DNA of 64,000 bases from contig NZ_JAOQJV010000004.1 in NCBI RefSeq assembly GCF_025567415.1, positions 124,001-188,000 of the forward strand. Direction: 5' to 3'. This stretch comes from Claveliimonas ammoniilytica. GTDB lineage: Bacteria; Bacillota; Clostridia; Lachnospirales; Lachnospiraceae. The notes beneath the pieces are model-generated. The model ran no database searches. It was not told the DNA's origin and saw nothing but the letters and a program-made list of their open reading frames with translations. This document shows, in pieces, positions 17,158 to 26,631 of the stretch; the first letter of the stretch is position 1, and every line of letters starts with the position of its first letter. The translations under genes and the position numbers were made by a program.

Positions 17158-17204
17158 ACAAAAAAATCTGCCACTTCACGATTTCTCAATCGTAAAGCAA
17201 CAGA
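17158..17204 (-). terminator. Intrinsic terminator after queA
   Basis: CTGTTGCTTTACGATT pairs with AATCGTGAAGTGGCAG (some G-U pairs) and is followed by ATTTTTTTG on the minus strand. Between this hairpin and the boxes at 17031 I see no further feature. Confidence 0.8.
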
Positions 17205-17222
17205 TCCTTTTCTGTTTATATT

Positions 17223-18248
17223 CTACTTTATAAACATCGCATCCCCAAAGGAGAAGAATCGATATCTCTTCTGGATTGCTTCCTGATATGCATTCAGCAC
17301 ATGCTCTCTGCCTGCCAGTGCGGATACCAGCATGATCAGTGTAGACTCCGGCAGATGGAAATTCGTGATCAGTGCATCCAGAATCTTGAACTTGTATCCC
17401 GGATAAATGAAGATCTCTGTCCATCCGCTGCATTCTCTGAGGCGTCCGTTCTCATCTGCTGCTGACTCTACGGTTCTGCAGCTTGTGGTTCCCACGCAGA
17501 TCACGCGTCCGCCATTGTCCTTGGCACGGTTAATCTTCTCAGCCGCTTCGGCATCAATATGGTAAAATTCTGAATGCATGTGATGCTCCAGAATGTCATC
17601 TACCTTAACCGGGCGGAAGGTTCCAAGTCCTACATGCAGTGTAACTCTGGCAATATCTATACCTTTTTCCTCGATCTGCTTCAGCAGTTCCGGTGTAAAA
17701 TGCAGTCCCGCTGTCGGTGCAGCCGCAGATCCGGTATGCTTGGCATATACGGTCTGGTAACGATTCTTGTCCTCAAGCTGATGCGTGATATACGGCGGTA
17801 ATGGCATCTGTCCGAGCTGATCCAGAATCTCCTCAAAGATTCCTTCGTACTCAAACTTGATCAGGCGGTTGCCTTCCTCTACGACATCGATGACTTCACC
17901 AACCAGCAGACCTTCGCCGAACACGATCCGTGTGCCTGGTCTTGCTTTCTTGCCAGGTTTTACCAGCGTCTCCCACACATTGTTCTCTTTACGCTTCAGC
18001 AGAAGCACTTCAATCTTGGCTCCGGTTCCCTCACGGGCACCGATCAGTCTGGCCGGAATTACCTTGGTGTCATTGATCACCAGACAGTCTCCCGGGTTCA
18101 GATAATCCACGATTTCTTTAAAAATGTGATGAGAGGTCTCGCCAGTCTCTTTATCTAACACCAGGAGCCTGGAGCTGGAGCGGTCCTCCAGCGGATCCTG
18201 TGCGATCAATTCTTCCGGCAAATCAAAATAAAAATCCTGTCGTTTCAT
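17223..18248 (-). CDS. queA: tRNA preQ1(34) S-adenosylmethionine ribosyltransferase-isomerase
   Basis: 341 residues, full length for QueA. Family motifs are visible: FYFDLPEELIAQ at the start, CLVINDTKVIPARL (about 52-65), TAGLHFTPELL and HVGLGTFRPV. It transfers and isomerises the ribosyl moiety of SAM onto 7-aminomethyl-7-deazaguanine in tRNA, making epoxyqueuosine. It starts 19 bases after pheT stops and likely ends the pheS-pheT-queA transcript. Confidence 0.96.
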   Translation of the reverse strand: MKRQDFYFDLPEELIAQDPLEDRSSSRLLVLDKETGETSHHIFKEIVDYLNPGDCLVINDTKVIPARLIGAREGTGAKIEVLLLKRKENNVWETLVKPGKKARPGTRIVFGEGLLVGEVIDVVEEGNRLIKFEYEGIFEEILDQLGQMPLPPYITHQLEDKNRYQTVYAKHTGSAAAPTAGLHFTPELLKQIEEKGIDIARVTLHVGLGTFRPVKVDDILEHHMHSEFYHIDAEAAEKINRAKDNGGRVICVGTTSCRTVESAADENGRLRECSGWTEIFIYPGYKFKILDALITNFHLPESTLIMLVSALAGREHVLNAYQEAIQKRYRFFSFGDAMFIK

Positions 18249-18267
18249 ATTATCTTATCTCTCCGTT

Positions 18268-20688
18268 CTATTTACGAAGCTCAATTCCCATTGCTTCCAG
18301 ACCAGCAAGAATCTTATCCATTGCTTTAGATATATCTGACTCTTCCAGTGTTCTGTCTTTTGCACGGAATGTAATAGAGTAAGCTACAGACTTGAATCCC
18401 GGTTTGATCTGAGCTCCTTCGTACAGGTCAAACAGTGAGTAGCTCTCCAGATGAGCTCCGCCATTTTTCTCAATTACTTCTTCAATCTGTCCTACCATGA
18501 TGTTCTTCGGCACTACCATACTAAGGTCACGGTTTACAGCCGGGAACTTGGCAATTCCCTCGTACTTACGGTCAAATGTAGCACGCGCTACGATCTCCGG
18601 CATATCAATTACTGCGATGTATGCTCTCTCTCCGATTCCGTAGATATCTGCAACGTCCGGATGTACTTCTCCCAGATATCCGACTACGGTTCCATCGTAA
18701 ATGATATTAGCCTGACGTCCCGGATGCAGGAATGTCTTGCCTGCGTTTGGATCGTAAGTCTCTTTCCCTCGCAGTCCGATCTTGTCAAAGAACTCTTCTA
18801 CGACACCCTTCATGCTGAAGAAATCGCCTTCTCCGTACATACCCAGAGTGAACTGCATACGCTCATCCGGAAGTTCTGTCAATGGAAGTGCCTTTGGCAG
18901 ATATACATTTCCAAGTTCGTATAATTTTACATTTTTATTTCTACGGTTGTAGTTGGTAGCAAGTGATGTCAGCATACCGTTCAGGGATGTCGTTCTCATC
19001 ACGCTGTAATCCTCACCCAGCGGGTTACGGATCTCAATTGCCTGACGAAGCTTGGAATCCTCCGGCAGTAATAATTTATCAAATACCTTCGGGCTCTCGA
19101 AGGAGTATGACATACCCTGGCTGAATCCGCAGAATTCTGCGATATTTCTTGCCACCTCTTCAATACGCAGCTTGTAAGACAGTTTACCTGTCGTAGCTTC
19201 TCCGCTTGGAAGTGTGGTCGGAATATTGTCATATCCGAAGAATCTTGCCACTTCCTCTGCCACGTCTGCCAGACGGTGGATATCCTGACGGAAGGTCGGA
19301 GCTACGATCTCATTCGTAGTCTCATCATATTCCAGTTCTACTAACTTCAGATAGCCAAGCATCTGTTCTTTCGTCAGATCTGTTCCGAGAAGTGCATTGA
19401 TCTTCTCTGCGTCAAATGTAACTCTTGACGGCTCTCTCTTCTCCGCATAGACGTCTACCATTCCGCCTACAACTTCTCCGGCACCCATTTCTTCTACTAA
19501 CTGGCATGCGCGGTCGATGGCTGCCTGTGCATTTTCCGGATCCAGACCTTTCTCGAATTTTCCGGATGCATCGGTACGAAGTCCGATCTTCTTAGCTGAT
19601 TTACGGATGTTGGTTCCGTTGAAGCATGCAGCTTCGAACAGCATTGTCTTAACATTATCTGTAATCATAGAGTTCTCGCCACCCATGATACCTGCTACAC
19701 CGATCGATTTTTCGCCATCACAGATCATCAGTACAGAGCTGTCCATCTCTCTTTCCTGTCCATCCAGAGTTACGAATTTCTCACCATCTTCTGCACGGCG
19801 CACTACGATCTCGCGGCCTGCGATCGTATCCAGATCATACGCATGCATCGGCTGTCCATATTCTTCCATTACATAGTTGGTAATATCTACCAGATTGTTA
19901 ATCGGGCGGATTCCAACAGATGCCAGTCTTCTCTGCATCCACTCCGGTGACGGTCCGATCTTAATATTTTTTACAACTCTTGCTGTATATCTCGGGCAGA
20001 GTTCCTGATCCTTGACTGTAACCTTTACATAGTCATTGACATCCTCGTCATTGCCAGTCGGTGTTACAACCGGCGGATGGAATTCCTTGCGGAATGTAGC
20101 TGCTGCTTCTCTTGCAATACCGATCACGCTGTAGCAGTCTACACGGTTGGATGTAATCTCATATTCAAATACCACATCATCCAGTCCCAGCGCGCTGATC
20201 GCACTGCTTCCTACTTCTACATCTTTCTGGAAAATGTAGATACCGTATTCTGGTGCCTCCGGGTACATATCACGGTTAGATCCCAATTCTTCGATGGAAC
20301 ACATCATACCGTTACTCGGCACACCGCGAAGCTTGCCTTTCTTAATCTTGATGCCGCCGGCAACGCGCTGTCCAGGCTCGTGACCTCCGGCTACACGTCC
20401 GCCGTCCAGAACAACCGGCACTTTGTCTCCTTCTTTTACATTCGGAGCACCTGTAACGATCTGAATCGTCTCAGTTCCGATATTTACCTGACAAATGATC
20501 AGTTTATCTGCATCCGGATGCTTCTCAATCTTGTCGATCTGACCTACTACGATGCGGTCCAGATCTGCATCCATTTTTTCAAATCCTTCTACTTTTGTAC
20601 CGGAAAGTGTCATCGCATCGGTATATTCCTGCGCTGTCACATCCAGATCCGGCACATATGCTTTTATCCATGATAATGAAGTATCCAT
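18268..20688 (-). CDS. pheT: Phenylalanyl-tRNA synthetase beta subunit
   Basis: 806 residues, the normal bacterial size. It opens MDTSLSWIKAYVPDLDVTAQ, has the tRNA-binding EMAP-like domain (about 40-150), the B3/B4 editing domain, B5, and the C-terminal anticodon-binding FDX-ACB domain (FPAVNRDLSMVVP, about 718-730). With PheS it forms the alpha2-beta2 enzyme that charges tRNA-Phe. AAAGGAG precedes ATG. It lies 54 bases after pheS, under the same T-box. Confidence 0.97.
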   Translation of the reverse strand: MDTSLSWIKAYVPDLDVTAQEYTDAMTLSGTKVEGFEKMDADLDRIVVGQIDKIEKHPDADKLIICQVNIGTETIQIVTGAPNVKEGDKVPVVLDGGRVAGGHEPGQRVAGGIKIKKGKLRGVPSNGMMCSIEELGSNRDMYPEAPEYGIYIFQKDVEVGSSAISALGLDDVVFEYEITSNRVDCYSVIGIAREAAATFRKEFHPPVVTPTGNDEDVNDYVKVTVKDQELCPRYTARVVKNIKIGPSPEWMQRRLASVGIRPINNLVDITNYVMEEYGQPMHAYDLDTIAGREIVVRRAEDGEKFVTLDGQEREMDSSVLMICDGEKSIGVAGIMGGENSMITDNVKTMLFEAACFNGTNIRKSAKKIGLRTDASGKFEKGLDPENAQAAIDRACQLVEEMGAGEVVGGMVDVYAEKREPSRVTFDAEKINALLGTDLTKEQMLGYLKLVELEYDETTNEIVAPTFRQDIHRLADVAEEVARFFGYDNIPTTLPSGEATTGKLSYKLRIEEVARNIAEFCGFSQGMSYSFESPKVFDKLLLPEDSKLRQAIEIRNPLGEDYSVMRTTSLNGMLTSLATNYNRRNKNVKLYELGNVYLPKALPLTELPDERMQFTLGMYGEGDFFSMKGVVEEFFDKIGLRGKETYDPNAGKTFLHPGRQANIIYDGTVVGYLGEVHPDVADIYGIGERAYIAVIDMPEIVARATFDRKYEGIAKFPAVNRDLSMVVPKNIMVGQIEEVIEKNGGAHLESYSLFDLYEGAQIKPGFKSVAYSITFRAKDRTLEESDISKAMDKILAGLEAMGIELRK

Positions 20689-20742
20689 TATAATCTCCTT
20701 TCAATGTAACACTTATTCGTGCTTCCTTCTGTTGTGTGCTCA

Positions 20743-21762
20743 CTAGAACTGTTTCAAGAATCTGATATCGTTTTCGTACAGTAATCTCATGTCGTCGATT
20801 TCGTATTTCAGAAGTGCGATTCTTTCCAGTCCTACACCAAATGCGAATCCTGTGTATTCTTCCGGATCAATTCCGCACATTTCGAGTACGTGTGGATGTA
20901 CCATTCCGCATCCCAGAATCTCGATCCATCCGGATCCTTTACAGAAACGGCATCCCTTACCGCCGCACTTGAAGCAGCTTACATCTACCTCAGCGCTTGG
21001 CTCTGTGAATGGGAAATGATGTGGGCGGAACTTTGTCTTGGTATCTTCACCGAACAGTTCCTTTGCAAATACTTCCAGTGTTCCTTTCAGGTCTGCGAAT
21101 GAAATGTTCTTATCGATAACCAGTCCTTCGATCTGATGGAAGGATGGTGAATGTGTTGCATCCACTTCATCTGAACGGAATACTCGTCCAGGTGCGATCA
21201 TACGGATTGGCAGCTTGCCCTGTTCCATTACACGGGCCTGTACCGGTGATGTCTGTGTTCTCAGCACAATATCATCATTGATATAGAAAGTATCCTGCTC
21301 ATCCTTTGCCGGATGATCTGCCGGAATATTCAGTTTCTCAAAGTTATACAGATCGTATTCTACTTCCGGTCCTTCTACTACTTCGTATCCCATACCGATG
21401 AAAATACGTTCTACTTCTTCCAGTGCGATCGTATTCGGATGACGGTGTCCTACCATGTTCTTCTTAGCCGGCAGTGTAACGTCGATAACTTCCTGTTTCA
21501 TCTTTTCTTCGCGGATCGCACGCTCCATTTTCTGCTTGCTTTCTTCCAGAATCTCTTCGATGGCTGCACGTGTCTCATTAACCATCTGACCTACTTTCGG
21601 TCTTTCTTCCGGTGCTACATCTTTCATTCCTTTAAGAACAGCAGTCAGTTCTCCTTTTTTACCAAGGAATCTGACGCGGGCTTCGTTCAATTTCTCCGGT
21701 ACATCAGCAGACTGAATTGCTTCAATGGCTTCTCTGCGGATGCTTTCCAATCTTTCTTTCAT
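20743..21762 (-). CDS. pheS: Phenylalanyl-tRNA synthetase alpha subunit
   Basis: 339 residues when started at MKERLESIRREA, the usual length; an upstream in-frame ATG would add 36 odd residues from the leader. The class II motifs are present: motif 2 around RVFRSDEVDATHSPSFHQ and motif 3 in GFAFGVGLERIALLKY (about 310-325). It is the catalytic subunit for phenylalanine activation. It is controlled by the T-box leader upstream; a family 1 repeat sits between the T-box terminator and this gene. Confidence 0.97.
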   Translation of the reverse strand: MKERLESIRREAIEAIQSADVPEKLNEARVRFLGKKGELTAVLKGMKDVAPEERPKVGQMVNETRAAIEEILEESKQKMERAIREEKMKQEVIDVTLPAKKNMVGHRHPNTIALEEVERIFIGMGYEVVEGPEVEYDLYNFEKLNIPADHPAKDEQDTFYINDDIVLRTQTSPVQARVMEQGKLPIRMIAPGRVFRSDEVDATHSPSFHQIEGLVIDKNISFADLKGTLEVFAKELFGEDTKTKFRPHHFPFTEPSAEVDVSCFKCGGKGCRFCKGSGWIEILGCGMVHPHVLEMCGIDPEEYTGFAFGVGLERIALLKYEIDDMRLLYENDIRFLKQF

Positions 21763-21848
21763 CCTTCTCTTCCTTTCTCTTTCATAAATAATTAAATGAC
21801 TATGTTTCCTCTTCCTTAAATATCTATATCGTTCAGAGTCACTGAACG

Positions 21849-21988
21849 AATAGAACAAAGAATGTGCCAAGGCACATTCTCGCGCCTGCGGCGGTCGCTT
21901 GCGACATCTACCTTATCCGCCGCAGTGCGCATCCTCGCGGAGCGGTTTTTACTTTACAGGAAAACAATTTCCTGTAAAGTAAAAAAAA
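21849..21988 (-). repeat. Structured intergenic repeat, family 1, copy B
   Basis: About 140 bases, same architecture as 7086-7224, with few differences: the loop of the first hairpin is AA here and TT there, plus scattered single changes. It starts in the T run of the T-box terminator (minus strand) and ends about 86 bases before pheS, so it becomes part of the pheST 5' leader. Confidence 0.87.
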
Positions 21989-22012
21989 CCTCATCCCAAA
22001 AGGGACGAGGTT
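21981..22012 (-). terminator. T-box terminator hairpin
   Basis: AACCTCGTCCC and GGGATGAGGTT form an 11-base-pair stem with loop TTTT, followed by eight T. It competes with the antiterminator formed by the T-box sequence just upstream. Confidence 0.92.
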
Positions 22013-22255
22013 AACTCGCGGTACCACCCTGATTCCTATCTTACGACAGGCACTCATGTTCGTGTAACGTACGAATACGGCATGTCCTACTATCGAATCA
22101 TCATATATCGAAATATTCAAACATGCAGCTAACGTGGGAAATTCGATCCCTGCCTGAACCCGGAGCTACTTTCAGCCTGTGGTATGCCCCTCTCTGATGG
22201 AAAACAGTTCTCTACTGACACGGTCATCACTTTTATCTTTGATTTAAACAATACA
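21981..22255 (-). promoter_or_regulatory. T-box leader (tRNA-Phe sensing) of pheST
   Basis: The T-box signature AGGGTGGTACCGCG lies at 22030-22017, followed by the terminator. Upstream is a long structured stem I region (about 22250-22140). Two TTC triplets could be the Phe specifier (in GGGTTCAGG and AATTTCCC); I cannot choose between them by eye. Uncharged tRNA-Phe would stabilise the antiterminator and turn on pheS-pheT. Confidence 0.92.
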
Positions 22256-22260
22256 AAGCC

Positions 22261-22289
22261 ATTATACTCACTGACTTTTTTAATGTCAA
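22261..22289 (-). promoter_or_regulatory. Sigma-A promoter of pheST T-box operon
   Basis: TTGACA (22289-22284), 17-base spacer, TATAAT (22266-22261): a perfect consensus match, placed right before the T-box leader. Confidence 0.92.
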
Positions 22290-22297
22290 GCCGATTC

Positions 22298-23203
22298 TTA
22301 CGTTTCTGAATCTGTTTCTGAAGCTGTTTCCGAAGCTCCTTCTGTAATATCTGCCTTCTCTTCAGCAGTTTCCTTTTTATCTGCTCCGGTAAAGAGTACA
22401 TCTTTCATATAGATATTAAGTTGTGCTCCAAACAACACACAGTACATACAGAAATACAGCCAGAGCATGATCAGCACGATTGTAGTCAGACTACCGTACA
22501 TATCCGAAAATCCTTTGAAAATATCCAGGTATACAGAAAATACCCAAGATATGACCAACCAGCCAATCGCTGTAAATATCGCTCCCGGAATCTGCTTGCG
22601 GAACAGATCTTTTCGGTTTGGTAAAAACTTATATATAAGAAGTAAAAAACCGATTACCACAACCGGCGTAATCGCCATCCTCAATTCCATCAATTTATTT
22701 GCCACATGCTTAATGGCAGGTATATGAGACGTGATAAATATATTCAGCGAATTACCGAATACCGACATAACCAGCAATAATATGATTGCAATCAGGAACA
22801 GCACTGTATAAAATGTCGCTCTAAAACGCAGATAAATATAGTTACGTGTCTCTGGGCATCCATAAATTGTATTAAATCCGGTAGAAATTGATAATACACC
22901 CTTGCCGGCAGACCACAGTGCCACAATAACTGTAATCGGGATGATAGTACTTGACTGGTTATATACCTGATTCACAATTGACGTGATCAAGGAATCTACA
23001 CTGGTAGGAAATACCTGCACTACTGCTGTCATTACATCTGCTTTCGTAACCGGCGTATATCTTACCATAGTAAGCAAAAGCAATATAATCGGAATCAGCG
23101 ATAACATAAAGAAATATGCAGCCTGAGCTGCATATGCCCCAACATGATGTCTCCCCATATCCTTGGGAATTCTCATTACCCTCTCTATGGTCTCTCTTTT
23201 CAT
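22298..23203 (-). CDS. YihY/UPF0761 (BrkB-like) inner membrane protein
   Basis: 301 residues with about six membrane segments. Family hallmarks are AAQAAYFFMLSLIPIILLLLTM near the N-terminus, ALWSAGKGVLSISTGFNTIYG (about 90-110) and IVLIMLWLYFCMYCVLFGAQLN (about 240-261). The C-terminus ends in a soluble Glu/Thr/Ser-rich tail with near repeats of SETA/SETD. The family was once called ribonuclease BN in error; its function is unsettled. GGAGG precedes ATG. It stands alone. Confidence 0.88.
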   Translation of the reverse strand: MKRETIERVMRIPKDMGRHHVGAYAAQAAYFFMLSLIPIILLLLTMVRYTPVTKADVMTAVVQVFPTSVDSLITSIVNQVYNQSSTIIPITVIVALWSAGKGVLSISTGFNTIYGCPETRNYIYLRFRATFYTVLFLIAIILLLVMSVFGNSLNIFITSHIPAIKHVANKLMELRMAITPVVVIGFLLLIYKFLPNRKDLFRKQIPGAIFTAIGWLVISWVFSVYLDIFKGFSDMYGSLTTIVLIMLWLYFCMYCVLFGAQLNIYMKDVLFTGADKKETAEEKADITEGASETASETDSET

Positions 23204-23286
23204 ACTAACCTCCGTAAATCAGTATGTGCATCATACCATTTTCATTTAATTATTTCAAGTAAAAATATCAAATAGCCGTTTCTCCG

Positions 23287-24609
23287 CTATCGGATTTCTA
23301 CATTTTGATAAAATAATTTCAGTATCTCCATGTAATTTTTACCATTCTTAGCCATTTCATTGGCTCCATTCTGGCTCATACCGATACCATGCCCATAGCC
23401 GCCGCCTCTGATCACATAGCTATTCGCTTTCTTCTCTATAGAAATAAATGCACTTGGAAGTAATCTCTGACTATCTACGGTCTGTCCATCATTTCTTACA
23501 ATCGAATATCCGCTTCCTCCCAGGGCTGTCCGAATCTTATTCTCTGTCTCCACCGTAATACTCCCTCCGGTTCCAACCGCCGTCAATTCTGCTGCCACAT
23601 CGCCGTCACCTCGCCTGGTTACTTCCACACTCTCCAGTGTTCCCAGATCCTTACCGGCATAATTACTGAGAAGTGCTGCCATTCGCTCTGATGATATCTC
23701 CGCCGTCCACTGATACCAGGGCAGATCTTTTTCATAATCTCCGACATCTCCACACACAGATATACTTTGAAGATATGCATTACTTTCATTGACCTCACCG
23801 CCCCAGGCTGTCATATCCGTTGTCTCTCCACATGAAGTCGAAAAATAATATGTAGAAGCCACGTTTCCCTGATACCAGACCACCTGCCCTGTTGTATCTT
23901 TTACCGCCTGCGTAGCTGTATCTGCCGGATAACTGTTATTGTACACCTGATACTCTACACTGTCATTGACATGTGCCTGATATTCCGGATATGCATAATC
24001 CTGCATCTGTCGCACTGCATAGCTTCTGGCACACACCGCCTGCGCCTTCAATGCTTCCATTTCATAAGACGCCGGCATCTCACTCGGCACAACTCTGCAC
24101 AGATAGCTTTCCATCGGCAGTTCATTAATCACAGTCATACCTTCTTCACCGGACCACACTTCAATCTTTCCCTGATAAGATGGTATTCCCCGGCCACGTT
24201 CAATACTTTCCACCCGGATCTCTTCATCCGGATTCAGCGGTTCTGCCGAAAGATGTCCATTCTTTAGCCGCACATCATCTGCCAGAAGCGTCAGCACGCC
24301 TCCTGTCCAATCTTCTTCCCGCCCATCATATTTTAGCCTCAGGCCACTGTCTGCTGCCAGACTGACCGAACTGTGTAGCACGCTTCCATAACCGCTTATC
24401 ATCAATGCCACGCGGATATTCTGATTCTCCACCATTCCGGTATTCTGATCCGTTTCTCCACTCTGTCCTTTCAATTTACTCTCCGTCTGCTCTCCGGATC
24501 TGCCATTTCCGATCCGTTCCGGATGTACCAGACGCATTCCCGCTAGTACCAGACTAAGCACCGCCATAAAACTGATGATGTATAAAATATATCGATTCTG
24601 TCTTCTCAT
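23287..24609 (-). CDS. SpoIID/LytB-domain membrane-anchored protein
   Basis: 440 residues when started at MRRQNRYILYIISFMAV; the longer frame from 24714 would read into a repeat element and is rejected. One N-terminal membrane anchor precedes an extracellular SpoIID/LytB domain with VVPSEMPASYEMEALKAQAV (catalytic-type Glu) and a C-terminal GYGHGIGMSQNGANEMAK. SpoIID is a lytic transglycosylase that trims peptidoglycan during engulfment; this may be SpoIID itself or a vegetative paralogue. No spoIIQ or spoIIID neighbours are seen. Confidence 0.87.
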   Translation of the reverse strand: MRRQNRYILYIISFMAVLSLVLAGMRLVHPERIGNGRSGEQTESKLKGQSGETDQNTGMVENQNIRVALMISGYGSVLHSSVSLAADSGLRLKYDGREEDWTGGVLTLLADDVRLKNGHLSAEPLNPDEEIRVESIERGRGIPSYQGKIEVWSGEEGMTVINELPMESYLCRVVPSEMPASYEMEALKAQAVCARSYAVRQMQDYAYPEYQAHVNDSVEYQVYNNSYPADTATQAVKDTTGQVVWYQGNVASTYYFSTSCGETTDMTAWGGEVNESNAYLQSISVCGDVGDYEKDLPWYQWTAEISSERMAALLSNYAGKDLGTLESVEVTRRGDGDVAAELTAVGTGGSITVETENKIRTALGGSGYSIVRNDGQTVDSQRLLPSAFISIEKKANSYVIRGGGYGHGIGMSQNGANEMAKNGKNYMEILKLFYQNVEIR

Positions 24610-24697
24610 ATTTGTATTCTTATCTCTTTCCAAGACTACTTTCTCTAATGTATGAAACTTCGTAGTGGGTTTAGAACCCCACCCCATTTTTGAACCC

Positions 24698-24775
24698 CGC
24701 CCATGCATTCGCAAAACCGCACGATGCTTCGTGCTTTTCCGCTGCTACGCAGCTAATTTTGCTCATGCATGGGCG
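24698..24775 (-). repeat. Structured palindromic intergenic element (singleton here)
   Basis: An outer inverted repeat (CGCCCATGCA..GCAAAA with TTTTGC..TGCATGGGCG) encloses two small hairpins, GCACGATGCTTCGTGC and GCTGCTACGCAGC. It lies between the end of the structured RNA at 24828 and the SpoIID-like gene. No coding potential. It looks like a dispersed repeat, but only one copy is in this window. Confidence 0.6.
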
Positions 24776-24827
24776 GCGTCTCTATTCGAGCCGCCTCACG
24801 GACGAGAAATAATACCCCTTTGGGCAT

Positions 24828-25046
24828 AAAAAGAACGGCTTTGCAGCCGTTCTTTTATCTTTTGTATATCCCGAAATGCCGGTTTCTGTCTCTTGACTCC
24901 TAGCTGCTGCTAGGTGGGTGTCCGCATCCGCTTTTCTGCCTTCCCCTGCGTATCTGGAGGCCTGACATATTACGGAGATATAAGAGTCCCGTTTAAAGTA
25001 ATGTAGGTTCAAAACAACAGAAGTTGTCGCTCATCCCAGGTCACTG
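24828..25046 (-). ncRNA. Structured non-coding RNA, possible 6S RNA
   Basis: A 220-base transcript unit without coding sense. TATAAT at 25058-25053 gives a start near 25046, and a strong terminator (AAGAACGGCT/AGCCGTTCTT plus T run) ends it at 24828. Internal pairing includes CCTACATTA with TAATATGTCAGG enclosing ACGG/CCGT, and CTAGC/GCTAG. The size and the GAACCTACATTA segment recall clostridial 6S RNA (a regulator that mimics an open promoter for RNA polymerase), but I could not build a full closing stem by eye. tmRNA, RNase P and T-box signatures are absent. Confidence 0.5.
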
Positions 25047-25119
25047 TAGTTATTATAACCCAATCATATATTTTTTTCCACTATTTTAGTAAAAAATATA
25101 TAAAATTACAAATATTCTT

Positions 25120-26610
25120 CTATAACTCGAGAATCGCCTTTACAGTATCTTCCATCTTATCAACATCACATTCCAGTGTGTGAAGAATGTTCGCATTCAG
25201 AATCTCCTTGATCGCATTCGGCATCTCTGTGTTAGATACCTGACTCAATTCTTTCAATAAATCGAATTCATCTACAGATGCATACTTCTCATCGATTGCT
25301 GCCATAACGCTGCCTGCAAATTTGTATGGGCTGGCTGTGGAGGCAACTACACACTTTGTCTTGTCTCCTGAGTTCTCCTGATATTCCTGACACACATGTG
25401 CCGCTACTGCAGTATGTGTATCCATTACATACCCTGTCTTTTTATAAACATCATGAATAGTCTCTGCCGTCTGCGCTTCTGTTGCATACCCCGCTGCAAA
25501 GTCTTTCAATCCTGCTTTCATTGCGTCAGTAATCTCATACACACCTTCACTCTTCAATGCCTGCATCAACTCTGCATTCTTCTTATCATCACATCCTGCG
25601 ATCTGATAGATCAGTCTCTCAAGATTGCTGGAAATCAGAATATCCATAGATGGTGATGTAGTCAGTTTGAACTCTCTGTCCTTGCGGTCATACACACCAG
25701 TCTGGAAGAAATCAAACAGCACTTTATTTTCATTGGATGCACAGATCAGCTTTGCGATCGGAACGCCCATATTCTTTGCATAGTATGCAGCAAGAATATT
25801 GCCAAAGTTACCGGTAGGAACTACAACATTGATCTGTTCTCCCGGCTGTATTTCTTCATTATCCAAAAGCTTCGCATAGGCATATACATAGTACACCACC
25901 TGCGGCACCAGACGTCCGATGTTGATTGAATTGGCAGATGAAAACTGATAGCCATGCTTATCCAGCTCTTCTGCAAGCTTCTTATCTTCAAACATTGCTT
26001 TCACGCCGCTCTGCGCATTGTCAAAGTTGCCGTGAATTGCTACAACGTCTACGTTATCTCCGGTCTGAGTCACCATCTGCATCTCCTGTACCTTGCTGAC
26101 TCCGTTCTTCGGATAGAACACAATGATCCGTGTACCTTCTACATTGGCAAAACCTGCCATAGCAGCCTTACCGGTATCTCCCGAAGTTGCTGTCAGGATC
26201 ACGATCTCATTCTTCACGTGATTCTTCTTAGCTGATGTAGTAAGAAGATGTGGAAGAATGGAAAGTGCCATATCTTTAAATGCGATCGTTGCTCCGTGAA
26301 ACAGTTCAATAAAATATGTGCCATCTACTTTTACTAATGGTGCGATCTCTTCCGTGTCAAATTTACTGTCATAAGCCTTCTGAATACAATTCTTCAGCTC
26401 TTCTTCAGTAAAATCGGTAAGGAATTCCTTCATTACAGCATAAGCTGTCTCCTGATATGTCATTCCCTTTAATTCTTCCATAGACACAGATAACTTTGGA
26501 AGATGATCCGGCACAAACAGACCGCCATCATCCGCAAGACCTTTTAAGATTGCCTGCGATGCTGTTACTGTTACCTCTGAATTTCTTGTGCTTCTGTATC
26601 GTACATCCAT
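25120..26610 (-). CDS. thrC: Threonine synthase
   Basis: 496 residues from the third of three consecutive ATG codons; AGGAG lies 8 bases before it and too close to the first. It opens MDVRYRSTRNSEV. The PLP lysine is in FHGATIAFKDMALS (about 107-120); phosphate-binding VVPTGNFGNILAAYYAK and TATSGDTGKAAMAG are typical. It turns O-phosphohomoserine into threonine. It is the last gene of leuC-leuD-thrC, 22 bases after leuD. Confidence 0.96.
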   Translation of the reverse strand: MDVRYRSTRNSEVTVTASQAILKGLADDGGLFVPDHLPKLSVSMEELKGMTYQETAYAVMKEFLTDFTEEELKNCIQKAYDSKFDTEEIAPLVKVDGTYFIELFHGATIAFKDMALSILPHLLTTSAKKNHVKNEIVILTATSGDTGKAAMAGFANVEGTRIIVFYPKNGVSKVQEMQMVTQTGDNVDVVAIHGNFDNAQSGVKAMFEDKKLAEELDKHGYQFSSANSINIGRLVPQVVYYVYAYAKLLDNEEIQPGEQINVVVPTGNFGNILAAYYAKNMGVPIAKLICASNENKVLFDFFQTGVYDRKDREFKLTTSPSMDILISSNLERLIYQIAGCDDKKNAELMQALKSEGVYEITDAMKAGLKDFAAGYATEAQTAETIHDVYKKTGYVMDTHTAVAAHVCQEYQENSGDKTKCVVASTASPYKFAGSVMAAIDEKYASVDEFDLLKELSQVSNTEMPNAIKEILNANILHTLECDVDKMEDTVKAILEL

Positions 26611-26631
26611 CATCATTTCTCCTGTTATATA

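Noticed and set aside
21908..22120. Short minus-strand open frame over the T-box and repeat
   Set aside because: It is made of the T-box, its terminator and repeat copy B; no ribosome site.
24610..24714. N-terminal extension of the SpoIID-like protein
   Set aside because: The 35 extra residues (MHGRGSKMGWGSKPTTK and on) run into the palindromic element and precede the normal membrane anchor; the start at 24609 is preferred.
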